Origin: Bacteroidota bacterium
Lineage (GTDB): Bacteria; Bacteroidota; Bacteroidia; B-17B0; Aurantibacillaceae
Direction of reading: 5' to 3'
Assembly: GCA_016194985.1 (NCBI GenBank)
Contig: JACQAK010000001.1
Location: 1-42,945 of the forward strand
Length of the DNA: 42,945 nucleotides
Of the stretch, positions 24,767 to 32,452 are shown in pieces. Position numbers and translations under genes: made by a program. The notes beneath the pieces were generated by a model. It saw only the letters and a list, made by a program, of their open reading frames with translations. It ran no database searches and was not told the DNA's origin. The stretch's first letter is position 1. Each line of letters opens with the position of its first letter.

Positions 24767-25927
24767 ATGTTTGCAATTGATATACAGGATCAAATCCTGG
24801 ATAAACTCAACACACTGATAGTCGTTTTAAACAACGACGGAAGTATTGATTACGCAAGTAAATCAGCGCAACACTTATTAGGTTATGATTCAGCCCAATT
24901 GATAGGAGCCAATTGGTGGGAAGTAACCCGTTTTTCCAAACCCGAAGGGGAATTGGTAAAAAACAAGATCATTAATATCTTCAAGGATAATAAAATCTCA
25001 ACACAAACATTTGAGCACGAGCTTAAAACTTTTGCCGGAGGAAAAAAATGGGTACGTTGGAATGTATCATACCTCAACGATGACCAATTAATTGGCATTG
25101 GCTATGATATTACGACTAATAAGCTTAATGAGAAGCGCTTAATAGAAAGCAATAAACAGTTGTCGGAACAAAATAAAGATATTACAGACAGTATCTATTA
25201 TGCACAGCGTATACAACAATCTATTCTGCAAACAACAGAGCAATTGAAAAGCTTTTTTAACGAATCGTTTTTATTATATAAGCCAAAGGATATTGTGAGT
25301 GGTGATTACTATTGGTTTTATGAAGATGCTGTTTACAAATACATTTCGGTTGTAGATTGTACAGGGCATGGTGTACCTGGTGCTATGATGAGCATGGTGG
25401 CAAACTCAATGTTCAAAGAAGTTTTTATGAACCAAAAAATAACAGACCCTTCAGAAATCTTAAAAGCACTGGACGAAGAGCTTGCCAAATCAATTAATAA
25501 AAATCAGGATGCCACCTTTAATGATGGGATGGATGTGTCTCTTGTCAGAATTAACAAGGAAACCAATGAACTTGTGTTTTCAGGAGCCTTCCGATCAATA
25601 TTCATTGTTAGGGGCAGCGAGATTTTTGAATTAAAAGGTAGTCGTTATCCTATTGGTTTTTATTCGGGTGTAGAGAAAACATTTGATACTAATGTTTTTC
25701 AGCTCGAAAAAAACGACAGTATCTATTTATTTACGGATGGTTTTATAGATCAGTTTGGAGGTGAGAGAAACAAGAAGCTGAACAAATCTAATTTCAGAGA
25801 TCTATTAAGTACCATTCAGGAAATGAGTATGGATGAACAGGATGCTTTTCTTGATTATTCCTTCAATAACTGGAAACAGGATAATGATCAAACAGATGAT
25901 GTATTAGTTGTGGGTATCAAAATTTAA
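24767..25927 (+). CDS. PAS-domain PP2C/SpoIIE protein phosphatase
   Basis: A 386-residue cytoplasmic protein. Residues ~8-118 form a PAS domain (LNTLIVVLNNDGSIDYASKSAQHLLGYD, WVRWNVSYL), ~120-165 a coiled-coil linker (ESNKQLSEQNKDITDSIYYAQRIQQSIL), and ~175-386 a SpoIIE phosphatase with the metal-binding aspartates in SGDYYWF, VDCTGHGVPGAMMSM, FNDGMDVSL, LFTDGFIDQFGG and DDVLVVGI. Such enzymes dephosphorylate a Ser/Thr-phosphorylated STAS-type protein in partner switches, here under control of whatever the PAS domain senses. The YYAQRIQQSIL linker is common in Bacteroidota sensor phosphatases. A SiaB-type kinase is encoded 4 kb away. Confidence 0.9.
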   Translation: MFAIDIQDQILDKLNTLIVVLNNDGSIDYASKSAQHLLGYDSAQLIGANWWEVTRFSKPEGELVKNKIINIFKDNKISTQTFEHELKTFAGGKKWVRWNVSYLNDDQLIGIGYDITTNKLNEKRLIESNKQLSEQNKDITDSIYYAQRIQQSILQTTEQLKSFFNESFLLYKPKDIVSGDYYWFYEDAVYKYISVVDCTGHGVPGAMMSMVANSMFKEVFMNQKITDPSEILKALDEELAKSINKNQDATFNDGMDVSLVRINKETNELVFSGAFRSIFIVRGSEIFELKGSRYPIGFYSGVEKTFDTNVFQLEKNDSIYLFTDGFIDQFGGERNKKLNKSNFRDLLSTIQEMSMDEQDAFLDYSFNNWKQDNDQTDDVLVVGIKI

Positions 25928-25942
25928 AAGGTATTGTTGTAG

Positions 25943-26228
25943 AATAATGTAGGTTTATTTTAATCATTTTTATTAATTTTTTTGGGCATATCCCGCCAGT
26001 TGGCGGGTCGGGCTTTCGGCACTCGCTTTTTTATTTGCCCTTCGGGACAAATAAAAAGAGCTCAAACAATGCCTCTATCCCTTATGCAGAAAGACTTCGT
26101 AATTATGTTTGCCTGCGTTAGGGATGCAAGCGAAAATCCTTTTGTGAGGTACGAACAAAAGATTGAAGCGACAGCCCGGTCCGCCTTCCGGCGGAAACGC
26201 CCAGATAATAAAATAAACCTACATTATT
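25943..26228. repeat. 286-bp structured element with 20-bp perfect terminal inverted repeats
   Basis: AATAATGTAGGTTTATTTTA (25943-25962) recurs in exact reverse complement at 26209-26228. Inside are nested arms: TGGGC/GCCCA (25983-25987, 26199-26203), CGGGCT/AGCCCG (26009-26014, 26173-26178) and TCGCTT/AAGCGA (26023-26028, 26166-26171). These enclose three hairpins: TTATTTGCCC-TTCG-GGACAAATAA (26031-26054), ATCCCTTATGCA/TGCGTTAGGGAT (26077-26125) and AATCCTTTTGT/ACAAAAGATT (26135-26164). Two more local hairpins (25992-26007, 26181-26194) could compete with the long-range stems. The whole reads as one multi-branched RNA or a REP/MITE-like element. It holds no believable gene. I recall similar sequence in other Bacteroidota genomes but cannot confirm it here. 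Confidence 0.7.
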
Positions 26229-26248
26229 TCTATATATCAGAATTTAAA

Positions 26249-26286
26249 TTAAACACCTATCGGCATAAACCCTGACAGGTGTTTAA
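26249..26286 (-). terminator. Hairpin after the wbqC-type gene, probable terminator
   Basis: TTAAACACCT (26249-26258) and AGGTGTTTAA (26277-26286) form a 10-bp perfect stem with an 18-base loop, ending 2 bp before the stop codon of the minus-strand gene. The downstream tract on that strand is AT-rich (AATTTAAATT) rather than a pure T run, so termination efficiency is uncertain. Confidence 0.6.
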
Positions 26287-26287
26287 T

Positions 26288-26893
26288 TTATTTAGTTAAT
26301 AATTCTTTTGTCTCTAATCCTATATGAAACAAGGCATCAATACAGCTTAATCGGGGAGTAAACCCTATTTTATCTGCAAACACCTGATAATATGACACTT
26401 TTGAAATATCATCTTCCGTATTTTGAAAATTTGTTTTCCTCAGATCATTAGTATGAGAAGGAATCAATTCGAATTCCGTTGTAAGTGTAATCTCTTTTTT
26501 TATTCGTAATATATTTAAAATAGTTTTCAATAATTCCGAATTGTACTGCAGTAAAAATTCATATTCCGTTTCATAAAACGGTTTAAACTCGTGCTCAAAG
26601 AATTCAAAATAGGGAGAATTTTTATAGGCCGTTGTGATCGTACGCCAGTGTTGATGCTGCCATTTTTCGGCATACGAGATTCTTTTCTGACTGATGATTT
26701 CTTTGTCTGATTTTTGCACCAGAGGAATGCTTAATCTAAGCGCGCCGGCGGAGCTTAAAATATCGCAACGGTTACGATGTGTTTGCTTCATATAATGCTC
26801 ACAATTCTCTATTAAAACAGTATCATAACGCACTACCTGAGAAAGATAAGCCAGATCCGGAAGATAGGCTGTGGATAGAAGAACACTATTCAT
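26288..26893 (-). CDS. WbqC family protein
   Basis: A 201-residue protein of the WbqC family: LLSTAYLPDLAYLSQVVRYDTVLIENCEHYMKQTHRNRCDIL (residues 5-46), LSIPLVQK and WQHQHWRTITTAYKNSPYFEFFEHEFKPFY (78-107). Members are found in O-antigen and surface-glycan clusters and have been proposed to act on sugar or amine acceptors; the reaction is not established. It starts on the base after the lepB stop codon, so it is the third gene of the rlmN-lepB-wbqC unit, an arrangement recalled as common in Flavobacteriia. A hairpin follows the gene. Confidence 0.86.
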   Translation of the reverse strand: MNSVLLSTAYLPDLAYLSQVVRYDTVLIENCEHYMKQTHRNRCDILSSAGALRLSIPLVQKSDKEIISQKRISYAEKWQHQHWRTITTAYKNSPYFEFFEHEFKPFYETEYEFLLQYNSELLKTILNILRIKKEITLTTEFELIPSHTNDLRKTNFQNTEDDISKVSYYQVFADKIGFTPRLSCIDALFHIGLETKELLTK

Positions 26894-27934
26894 TTACTCG
26901 ATGCTTTGAAATATTCTGTTCCATCTGATTCCTGTTCCATACAATTTATCATTGGAGTATACAATGCGAGTGGCTTTTCCAATAATATGATCCTCCGGCA
27001 CAAAGCCCCAGTGACGACTATCCTGTGAATTATGGCGATTATCCCCCATCATAAAATAATAGTTTTGCTTAATTACATAAGTTGTTGCATACGCATGATT
27101 AATAAAAATACTATCATTTTTCAATTCCAACGTATTGCCTTCATAAGCAGAAATAATGCGTTCAAAAATACACAGGTTCAAAGAGTCCAGCTTCACTGTA
27201 TCGCCTCTGGCGGGAATTCTTAAAGAGCCATAATTATCTACATTCCACTTATAGTGCGGGTTGAATGGAAACACAAATTCATCCCACATTTCTTTTTTCT
27301 CATTATTTCTTTCAATGATAGAAATATAGGTTTTACTCCTTAATGTATCTGCCAAAGCCTTCGTTAAAGTATAAGAGTAATCATTATTATCCGATATTTT
27401 ACCACCTTCTTTAAGATTATATGCGAATACAAATGCCGAATCCAGTACTTTATCCGATTTGATATGATAGTTATACTGCAAATAATCTTCTTTATCCGTC
27501 AATTCATTATTCACATAAACCAAGCCGTCTACAATTTTAAAACTATCGCCGGGCAGAGCTACACAACGTTTCACAAAATAGGTTCGATGATCAACCGGAT
27601 GCTCATCTTCCTGTGGATAATTAAATACAACAATGTCATTCCTTTCTACATCAGGACTTCCAAACAGACGCATGTACGGTAACGACACTAAGGTGGAATA
27701 ATATTTTTGATTTATAAACGGAACACTAAATACGGTTTTCAATAACCGAGGCCCATAAGATAATTTATTGATAAACATATAATCCCCGGTCATTAATGTT
27801 TTTTCCATAGAAGGGGAACTCACGGGCGAGATCTCAAAGAAAAATGTGCGAATGATCAAAACGCAAAAAAACGAAATACCAATAGCTTTCAACCATTCGA
27901 TCACTGTTTGTTTATTTGGTATCAATTGCTTCAA
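26894..27934 (-). CDS. lepB: Signal peptidase I
   Basis: A 346-residue S26A peptidase. A single N-terminal membrane anchor (residues ~15-34, [18 protein letters not shown]) is followed by the catalytic serine S42 in SPSMEKTL, the lysine K122 in [12 protein letters not shown], and the late [25 protein letters not shown]. It removes signal peptides of exported proteins on the outer face of the inner membrane. Longer than E. coli-type minimal forms because of a ~130-residue insert between box D and the GDNR box, usual in Bacteroidota. Between rlmN (6 bp) and wbqC (0 bp). Confidence 0.93.
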   Translation of the reverse strand: MKQLIPNKQTVIEWLKAIGISFFCVLIIRTFFFEISPVSSPSMEKTLMTGDYMFINKLSYGPRLLKTVFSVPFINQKYYSTLVSLPYMRLFGSPDVERNDIVVFNYPQEDEHPVDHRTYFVKRCVALPGDSFKIVDGLVYVNNELTDKEDYLQYNYHIKSDKVLDSAFVFAYNLKEGGKISDNNDYSYTLTKALADTLRSKTYISIIERNNEKKEMWDEFVFPFNPHYKWNVDNYGSLRIPARGDTVKLDSLNLCIFERIISAYEGNTLELKNDSIFINHAYATTYVIKQNYYFMMGDNRHNSQDSRHWGFVPEDHIIGKATRIVYSNDKLYGTGIRWNRIFQSIE

Positions 27935-27940
27935 TGCTCT

Positions 27941-28681
27941 TTATTTAAAAACCTGAACCGTTGATTTATTTTTATTGACTAATTGGCCACAAGCGGCATC
28001 AATATCTTTCCCTCTACTTCTACGTACATTCACAATAACGCCTCTTCCTTCCAAATGTCTCACAAAAGCTTCTAAACGTTCAGGGGTGGTTTGTTTAAAT
28101 TCACCGTCATCAATAGGGTTATACTCAATGATATTGACCTTAGCGGTCGTTTTTTTACAGAAATCTCCTAATTCGCGGGCATCCTGAATGCCATCATTAA
28201 AATCTTTGAAAACTATATACTCAAAAGTTACACGGGAACCTGTTTTCTCATAAAAATAATTCAAAGCTTCCTCTAAATTATCCAACGAATTAGATTCGTT
28301 GATGGGCATAATGTGATTTCTCTTTTCATCATTAGCGGCATGAAGTGATAATGCCAGATTAAATTTCACCTGATCATCCCCCAGCTTCATAATCATTTTC
28401 CCTTCTACCACATTACCGTCAGCCAGTTTCATAGCACACTTTATGGTTTTATCCGTACTTACCTGCATATCACTTATCTCAACCGCATTAATCGTAAAAG
28501 TTTCCTTCAGCCAATCCCTTAACGGTTTTGAGAGGTTAGACATGTCATCAAAATTATGAGCTGTTTTTTTCCAAAGCCATTCATAAATTTGTTTGGCACG
28601 AAACTTTGGCTCTCCCTTTTCTTTTAGGATTTCCACAAGTTGTGATTCGCTTAACGCGCGTATATCTTTTTTTGCTGACAT
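27941..28681 (-). CDS. rlmN: RlmN-type rRNA/tRNA methyltransferase lacking the radical SAM core segment
   Basis: 246 residues, against about 345 in RlmN. The N-terminal part (KFRAKQIYEWLWKKTAHNFDDMSNLSK) and the C-terminal part (LALSLHAANDEKRNHIMPIN, VNIIEYNPIDDGEF, VRRSRGKDIDAACGQL with the conserved C-terminal catalytic Cys) are normal. At about residue 98 the sequence jumps from ADGNVVEG to KMIMKLGDDQVKF. In homologues about 107 residues stand there, carrying the CxxxCxxC cluster and the GMGEP SAM motif. The loss is in frame (junction near 28399). As written, the protein cannot bind the Fe-S cluster and should be inactive; an assembly fault is possible. First gene of rlmN-lepB-wbqC. Confidence 0.88.
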   Translation of the reverse strand: MSAKKDIRALSESQLVEILKEKGEPKFRAKQIYEWLWKKTAHNFDDMSNLSKPLRDWLKETFTINAVEISDMQVSTDKTIKCAMKLADGNVVEGKMIMKLGDDQVKFNLALSLHAANDEKRNHIMPINESNSLDNLEEALNYFYEKTGSRVTFEYIVFKDFNDGIQDARELGDFCKKTTAKVNIIEYNPIDDGEFKQTTPERLEAFVRHLEGRGVIVNVRRSRGKDIDAACGQLVNKNKSTVQVFK

Positions 28682-28691
28682 GTGAGTTATG

Positions 28692-28699
28692 CAAAGTTA
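28692..28699 (-). promoter_or_regulatory. -7 element upstream of rlmN
   Basis: The minus strand reads TAACTTTG, an exact TAnnTTTG, ending 10 bp before the rlmN ATG. The leader would be only about 4-6 bases. No convincing TTTG is found 18 bp upstream. Confidence 0.4.
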
Positions 28700-28755
28700 T
28701 CTATAAATACTGAAAAAGACACATCATTTTAGATGAATAAGCTTTAAATTTGGCT

Positions 28756-29916
28756 ATGCGTTTTATAACCAGCAACCGTATTTTTTCCGGAAAAGATTTT
28801 TTAACAGACAATACCGTTGTAGTATTAGATAACAAAGGTATTATTATTGACATTACCACATCTGACAAGCTAGAATCCGTCAATATAGAACATTTTGAAG
28901 GGATCATCACTCCCGGTTTTATAAATACACATTGTCATTTAGAATTAAGCCATTTAAAAGGTGTGATCAAACAACATACTGGTATTGTTGATTTTGGCTT
29001 AGGTGTTATAAAACATCGACATGATGCGTCACCTGAGCACCAACAAGAAGCAATGATTCAGGCTGATAAAGACATGTTTCAGGAAGGTATCGTTGCAGTA
29101 GGCGACATCAGTAATACAAACAGTTCGATGACTGCCAAACAATTATCCAATATCCATTACCATACATTTGTAGAATTGATAGCGCTTAACCCGGAGCGTT
29201 CAGACCTGGTTTTTAATACCGGCAAAGAGCTGTTGACTGAATTTAAAAGCAATCATTTATCTGCCTCACTGGCACCGCATGCACCTTACAGTACATCAAT
29301 AGAATTAATTGAAAAAATAACCAACGACTGCTTCTTAGCCAAACAACCCAGCAGTATCCATAATCAGGAAAGCGCTGCTGAGAATGAATTCTTTAATACC
29401 AAATCAGGGGATTATATAAGGCTATACGAAAGCATTGGTCTTCCTGTTACCTATTTTAAAGCTACTTCAAAAAGCAGCTTGCAAAGCATTATTTCCGCTT
29501 TTAATAAAGGGGTTCCTACCCTTTTGGTTCATAATACCTTTACCAATAAAAACGACATAGATATTGCTCAAAATCAACATCCTCAATTATATTGGTGTTT
29601 ATGTCCCAATGCCAATTTATATATAGAAAATACACTTCCTGATATAGCGCTGTTAGTCAATAATCAGTGTATGCTAACATTAGGAACAGATAGTCTTGCC
29701 AGTAACTCCGGCTTATCCATTATTAGTGAAATTAATACTATACAAAAACATCAACCGGCCATTTCTCTTGAGCTATTATTAAAAGCCGCAACCTACAATG
29801 GCGCTCAGTTTTTGGGCCTGGAGAATCAGTTTGGGTTAATAGAAATAAACAGGAAATGCGGAATCAATTTAATTGAAGGACATACAGGCAACTACTCTGT
29901 AAAAAAACTAGCTTAA
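28756..29916 (+). CDS. COG0402 amidohydrolase, candidate aminodeoxyfutalosine deaminase
   Basis: 386 residues from the ATG at 28756 (a TTG two codons earlier is less likely). The metal-dependent amidohydrolase ligands are in place: H59-x-H61 (GFINTHCHLE), H202 with E205 (SIHNQESAAENE), and D312 (LGTDSLASN), plus H175 in APHAPYS and H259 in LLVHNT. The family includes ATZ/TRZ chlorohydrolases, SsnA, guanine deaminase and a 6-aminodeoxyfutalosine deaminase (Nis0429). As the window also has mqnC, mqnD and mqnB, the last role is the most attractive; it would supply the futalosine that MqnB needs. That role is inference. Its end overlaps the converging SiaB-like gene by 9 bp. Confidence 0.83.
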   Translation: MRFITSNRIFSGKDFLTDNTVVVLDNKGIIIDITTSDKLESVNIEHFEGIITPGFINTHCHLELSHLKGVIKQHTGIVDFGLGVIKHRHDASPEHQQEAMIQADKDMFQEGIVAVGDISNTNSSMTAKQLSNIHYHTFVELIALNPERSDLVFNTGKELLTEFKSNHLSASLAPHAPYSTSIELIEKITNDCFLAKQPSSIHNQESAAENEFFNTKSGDYIRLYESIGLPVTYFKATSKSSLQSIISAFNKGVPTLLVHNTFTNKNDIDIAQNQHPQLYWCLCPNANLYIENTLPDIALLVNNQCMLTLGTDSLASNSGLSIISEINTIQKHQPAISLELLLKAATYNGAQFLGLENQFGLIEINRKCGINLIEGHTGNYSVKKLA

Positions 29917-30483
29917 GTTAACGGAAGAGGTTAATGTAAATAAAGAAAAATCGTCATTGATTTTTTTGAAATCAACTTTCAATTTATTTCCACTCTTCAT
30001 CCCAATTGTAATGAAGCCTAAGCCGGCACCACCTTTTTCGCTCATGGTATTATTTTCCAAGTGCTCTAAATAATAGGCTTTTAGGGCTTTTTCATCGTCA
30101 AATGAATTGATAGTATTGATTTGTTTTTCCAGAGCCGGAATAGAACTATTAGCCACCAAATTGGAAGAAATAACTTTTAAATTAGAACCATTTTTTACCA
30201 AAATAAAAAAGTTATGTTGCTCTCCTTTATTATTTTTTTGCCCGTGCAATAACATATTTTGCAGGGTCTCCACGCTGATGAAAAATATTTTCTTGATAGG
30301 ACCTTTGGCAATATCTAAAGACGTGATTTTTTCTTCAACATTACCTTCCAGATTTGAAATAACACTTTGAGATAACTCGCCATAGTGAGAGACCAAAACC
30401 GTTTCATCCTGCTGATGAGCACGGAGCATTTGCTCATATTGTTCCTGAACAAATTCTTTTTCGTTATGTGAGTTAGTGCTCAA
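29908..30483 (-). CDS. SiaB-family protein kinase-like (DUF6272)
   Basis: A 191-residue cytoplasmic protein with VETLQNMLLHGQK (about residues 70-82), an N-box-like helix, and GGAGLGFITIGMKSGNKL (about 150-167), a G-box-like loop, as in the GHKL-fold SiaB kinases. SiaB phosphorylates the STAS-like protein SiaC, and a PP2C phosphatase (SiaA) reverses this; the SpoIIE protein encoded at 24767-25927 could serve that role here (inference). No DUF1987/SiaC gene is seen in the window. The gene follows deoxynucleoside kinase by 6 bp and shares its promoter; its stop region overlaps the amidohydrolase gene. Confidence 0.78.
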   Translation of the reverse strand: MSTNSHNEKEFVQEQYEQMLRAHQQDETVLVSHYGELSQSVISNLEGNVEEKITSLDIAKGPIKKIFFISVETLQNMLLHGQKNNKGEQHNFFILVKNGSNLKVISSNLVANSSIPALEKQINTINSFDDEKALKAYYLEHLENNTMSEKGGAGLGFITIGMKSGNKLKVDFKKINDDFSLFTLTSSVNLS

Positions 30484-30489
30484 TATAAT

Positions 30490-31107
30490 CTATTTAAATA
30501 GTCCGTTTACTTCTGCATCAATCATTCTGATCACTTTTCCCAAATCTTCTTTACTTTCAGAAAAATTGATCTCATCAATATCTACAATTAATAATTTACC
30601 GCCCTCATACGTTGTAATCCAGGCTTCGTATCTTTCATTCAGTCTTTTCAAATAATCCAAACGAATAGAATTTTCATAATCCCTGCCTCGTTTTTGTATT
30701 TGCTTTACCAAAGTTGGTACAGAAGCTCTCAAATAAATAATCAAATCAGGTGCTTTTACTAAACTATCCATTAATTTAAATAATGTAAAGTAGTTTTCGT
30801 AATCGCGGGTTGTCATTAACCCCATAGCATGCAAATTTGGTGCAAAAATGTAAGCATCTTCATAAATAGTTCTATCCTGAACCACTTTTTGTTTGCCCTG
30901 TCTGATTTCCTGAACCTGACCAAAACGAGAATTTAAGAAATAAACCTGTAAATTGAACGACCAACGCTGCATATCATCATAAAAGTCATTCAAATAAGGG
31001 TTATCATCGGCATCCTCGTAATGAGGAGTCCATTTATAATGCTTGGCTAATAATGACGTTAATGTTGTTTTTCCTGAACCGATATTACCGGCAATTGCTA
31101 TATGCAT
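30490..31107 (-). CDS. Deoxynucleoside kinase
   Basis: A 205-residue P-loop kinase: Walker A GNIGSGKT (residues 7-14), the substrate-binding EDADDNPYLNDFYDDMQRWSFNLQVYFLNSRF, the DRTIYEDAYIF motif (about 79-89) and the lid R-rich stretch QIQKRGRDYENSIRLDYL. It phosphorylates deoxyadenosine, deoxyguanosine or deoxycytidine for nucleotide salvage; specificity cannot be read reliably. The promoter at 31146-31176 gives a leader of about 33 bases. Co-transcribed with the SiaB-like gene. Confidence 0.9.
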   Translation of the reverse strand: MHIAIAGNIGSGKTTLTSLLAKHYKWTPHYEDADDNPYLNDFYDDMQRWSFNLQVYFLNSRFGQVQEIRQGKQKVVQDRTIYEDAYIFAPNLHAMGLMTTRDYENYFTLFKLMDSLVKAPDLIIYLRASVPTLVKQIQKRGRDYENSIRLDYLKRLNERYEAWITTYEGGKLLIVDIDEINFSESKEDLGKVIRMIDAEVNGLFK

Positions 31108-31145
31108 AAATCTTCTTTCTAAAAATATCTTCGGTTTATAATATA

Positions 31146-31176
31146 CTAAGATACAGTTTTCTCTAATTATACAAAA
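31146..31176 (-). promoter_or_regulatory. Promoter of the deoxynucleoside kinase gene
   Basis: On the minus strand TTTTG (31172-31176), an 18-bp spacer, then TATCTTAG (31146-31153), one base from TAnnTTTG. The spacing equals that of the promoters at 11910-11940 and 24613-24641. Confidence 0.55.
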
Positions 31177-31213
31177 CTTTTTTGCGTTTTTTTTTATTTT
31201 GTTAAAAATCCAG

Positions 31214-32449
31214 CTATTTTACAGATTTTAGCTTCAAAAACGTATTGTATTTTGTAAGAATCAGGCGTGTATCATCAAACGCTTCCTGCATTTTTTGCAG
31301 ATGATTTTTAGTTAAAAATACAGGCAATTTTGTGGAATCGGATGCCCATTGTGCAGGAAATAAAATATGCATTTTTTTGGCGCCATCTCCTCTGTATACC
31401 CATGTAGGAAGATACGTTGCATCCCTGAAAGAAGTTGTTTTTTTAGTGTAATTTTTTTGAATGGTGAGTTTTAAAATAACACCTGCATCCGTGTATCGCC
31501 AATATTGATTGGATAAAAAGTTACCCAGCGAGTAAGCTACAAAAGCCGTATCATTAATAGTTTTTGAATACAGTTTTTTGGTTGGCCCGATCATGTGAGG
31601 ATGTGCGCCAATAACCAGAGCGGCACCGGCATCCAGTGCAAACCTAACGGCATCTGATTGCGCCTGTGTAGGCTCTGTTACATTTTCAACCCCCATGTGA
31701 TAAAATACCAGAATGATATCTGCGCCCTTTTGCTTAGCTGCCTTTACTGCATCCGAAATACCTGCCGAATCTATCACATTCAACATGTATTTATGCTCGG
31801 AACTTGGGTAAGCACCATTAGTACCGTAAGTGTAATTCAAAATTCCCAGCTTTATTCCTTTAATGTTTAACACCCTGATAGAATCATGATCTCTTTGATT
31901 GAGATAAGTGCCGGCATATCCCAACTGATTTTTTTTAATCACCTCGATGGTTCTTAGCAACCCCGCTTCTCTCGTGTCCATGCTGTGATTATTGGCCGTT
32001 ACTAAAAAATCAAAGCCTGCATTTTTAATAGCGGTGCAATAAGCATCAGGGCTATTAAAAGCCGGATAGCCGGCATAAGGCTGAACCGTTCCGGCAAAGG
32101 TTGTTTCCAGATTTCCGATAGTGATATCGGCATCTTGCAAATAGGGCTTTATATATGCAAAACTAGGATTAAAATCATACTCACCATTGCTGAGTTGTGC
32201 ATTATTGGTTTGCGGCAAATGGCACATTAAATCACCTACCAAATTAATAGTGATCTGTGACGTGGAATCTGCCGGAGGAGGCAAATAGGTAATAGGTTTC
32301 TCCGGATACTCTGCTTCTTTATTTTCTTTTGTAACAACAGGTATGGATGCATCTTCTGCCGAAACAACTGTTTTTTCGGGGGTTTTACAAGTACTTAGTA
32401 AGAATCCTAAAACAACTACGACAAAGGAAAAAGAAAAATAGTTAGACAT
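31214..32449 (-). CDS. CapA family lipoprotein (poly-gamma-glutamate/PGA_cap metallophosphatase fold)
   Basis: A 411-residue lipoprotein: residues 1-20 are a signal peptide with lipobox LLSTC21. The CapA domain spans about residues 66-360, with the metallophosphatase-like motifs NLVGDLMCHLPQ, IGNLETTF, TANNHSMD, VFYHMGVE and VIGAHPHMIGP, and LGNFLSNQYW at the end. CapA takes part in poly-gamma-glutamate capsule formation in Bacillus, but single CapA-domain lipoproteins in Bacteroidota have no firm role. It starts 3 bp after the SDR gene end and is last in the TonB receptor - PAP2 - SDR - CapA run. Confidence 0.88.
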   Translation of the reverse strand: MSNYFSFSFVVVVLGFLLSTCKTPEKTVVSAEDASIPVVTKENKEAEYPEKPITYLPPPADSTSQITINLVGDLMCHLPQTNNAQLSNGEYDFNPSFAYIKPYLQDADITIGNLETTFAGTVQPYAGYPAFNSPDAYCTAIKNAGFDFLVTANNHSMDTREAGLLRTIEVIKKNQLGYAGTYLNQRDHDSIRVLNIKGIKLGILNYTYGTNGAYPSSEHKYMLNVIDSAGISDAVKAAKQKGADIILVFYHMGVENVTEPTQAQSDAVRFALDAGAALVIGAHPHMIGPTKKLYSKTINDTAFVAYSLGNFLSNQYWRYTDAGVILKLTIQKNYTKKTTSFRDATYLPTWVYRGDGAKKMHILFPAQWASDSTKLPVFLTKNHLQKMQEAFDDTRLILTKYNTFLKLKSVK

Positions 32450-32452
32450 GGA

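Noticed and set aside
25982-26275. 97-codon open frame on the plus strand
   Set aside because: It lies almost wholly inside the palindromic element, shows no family likeness, is arginine/cysteine-rich in a way expected from stem sequences, and starts in the GGGCAT arm. Treated as a non-coding repeat.
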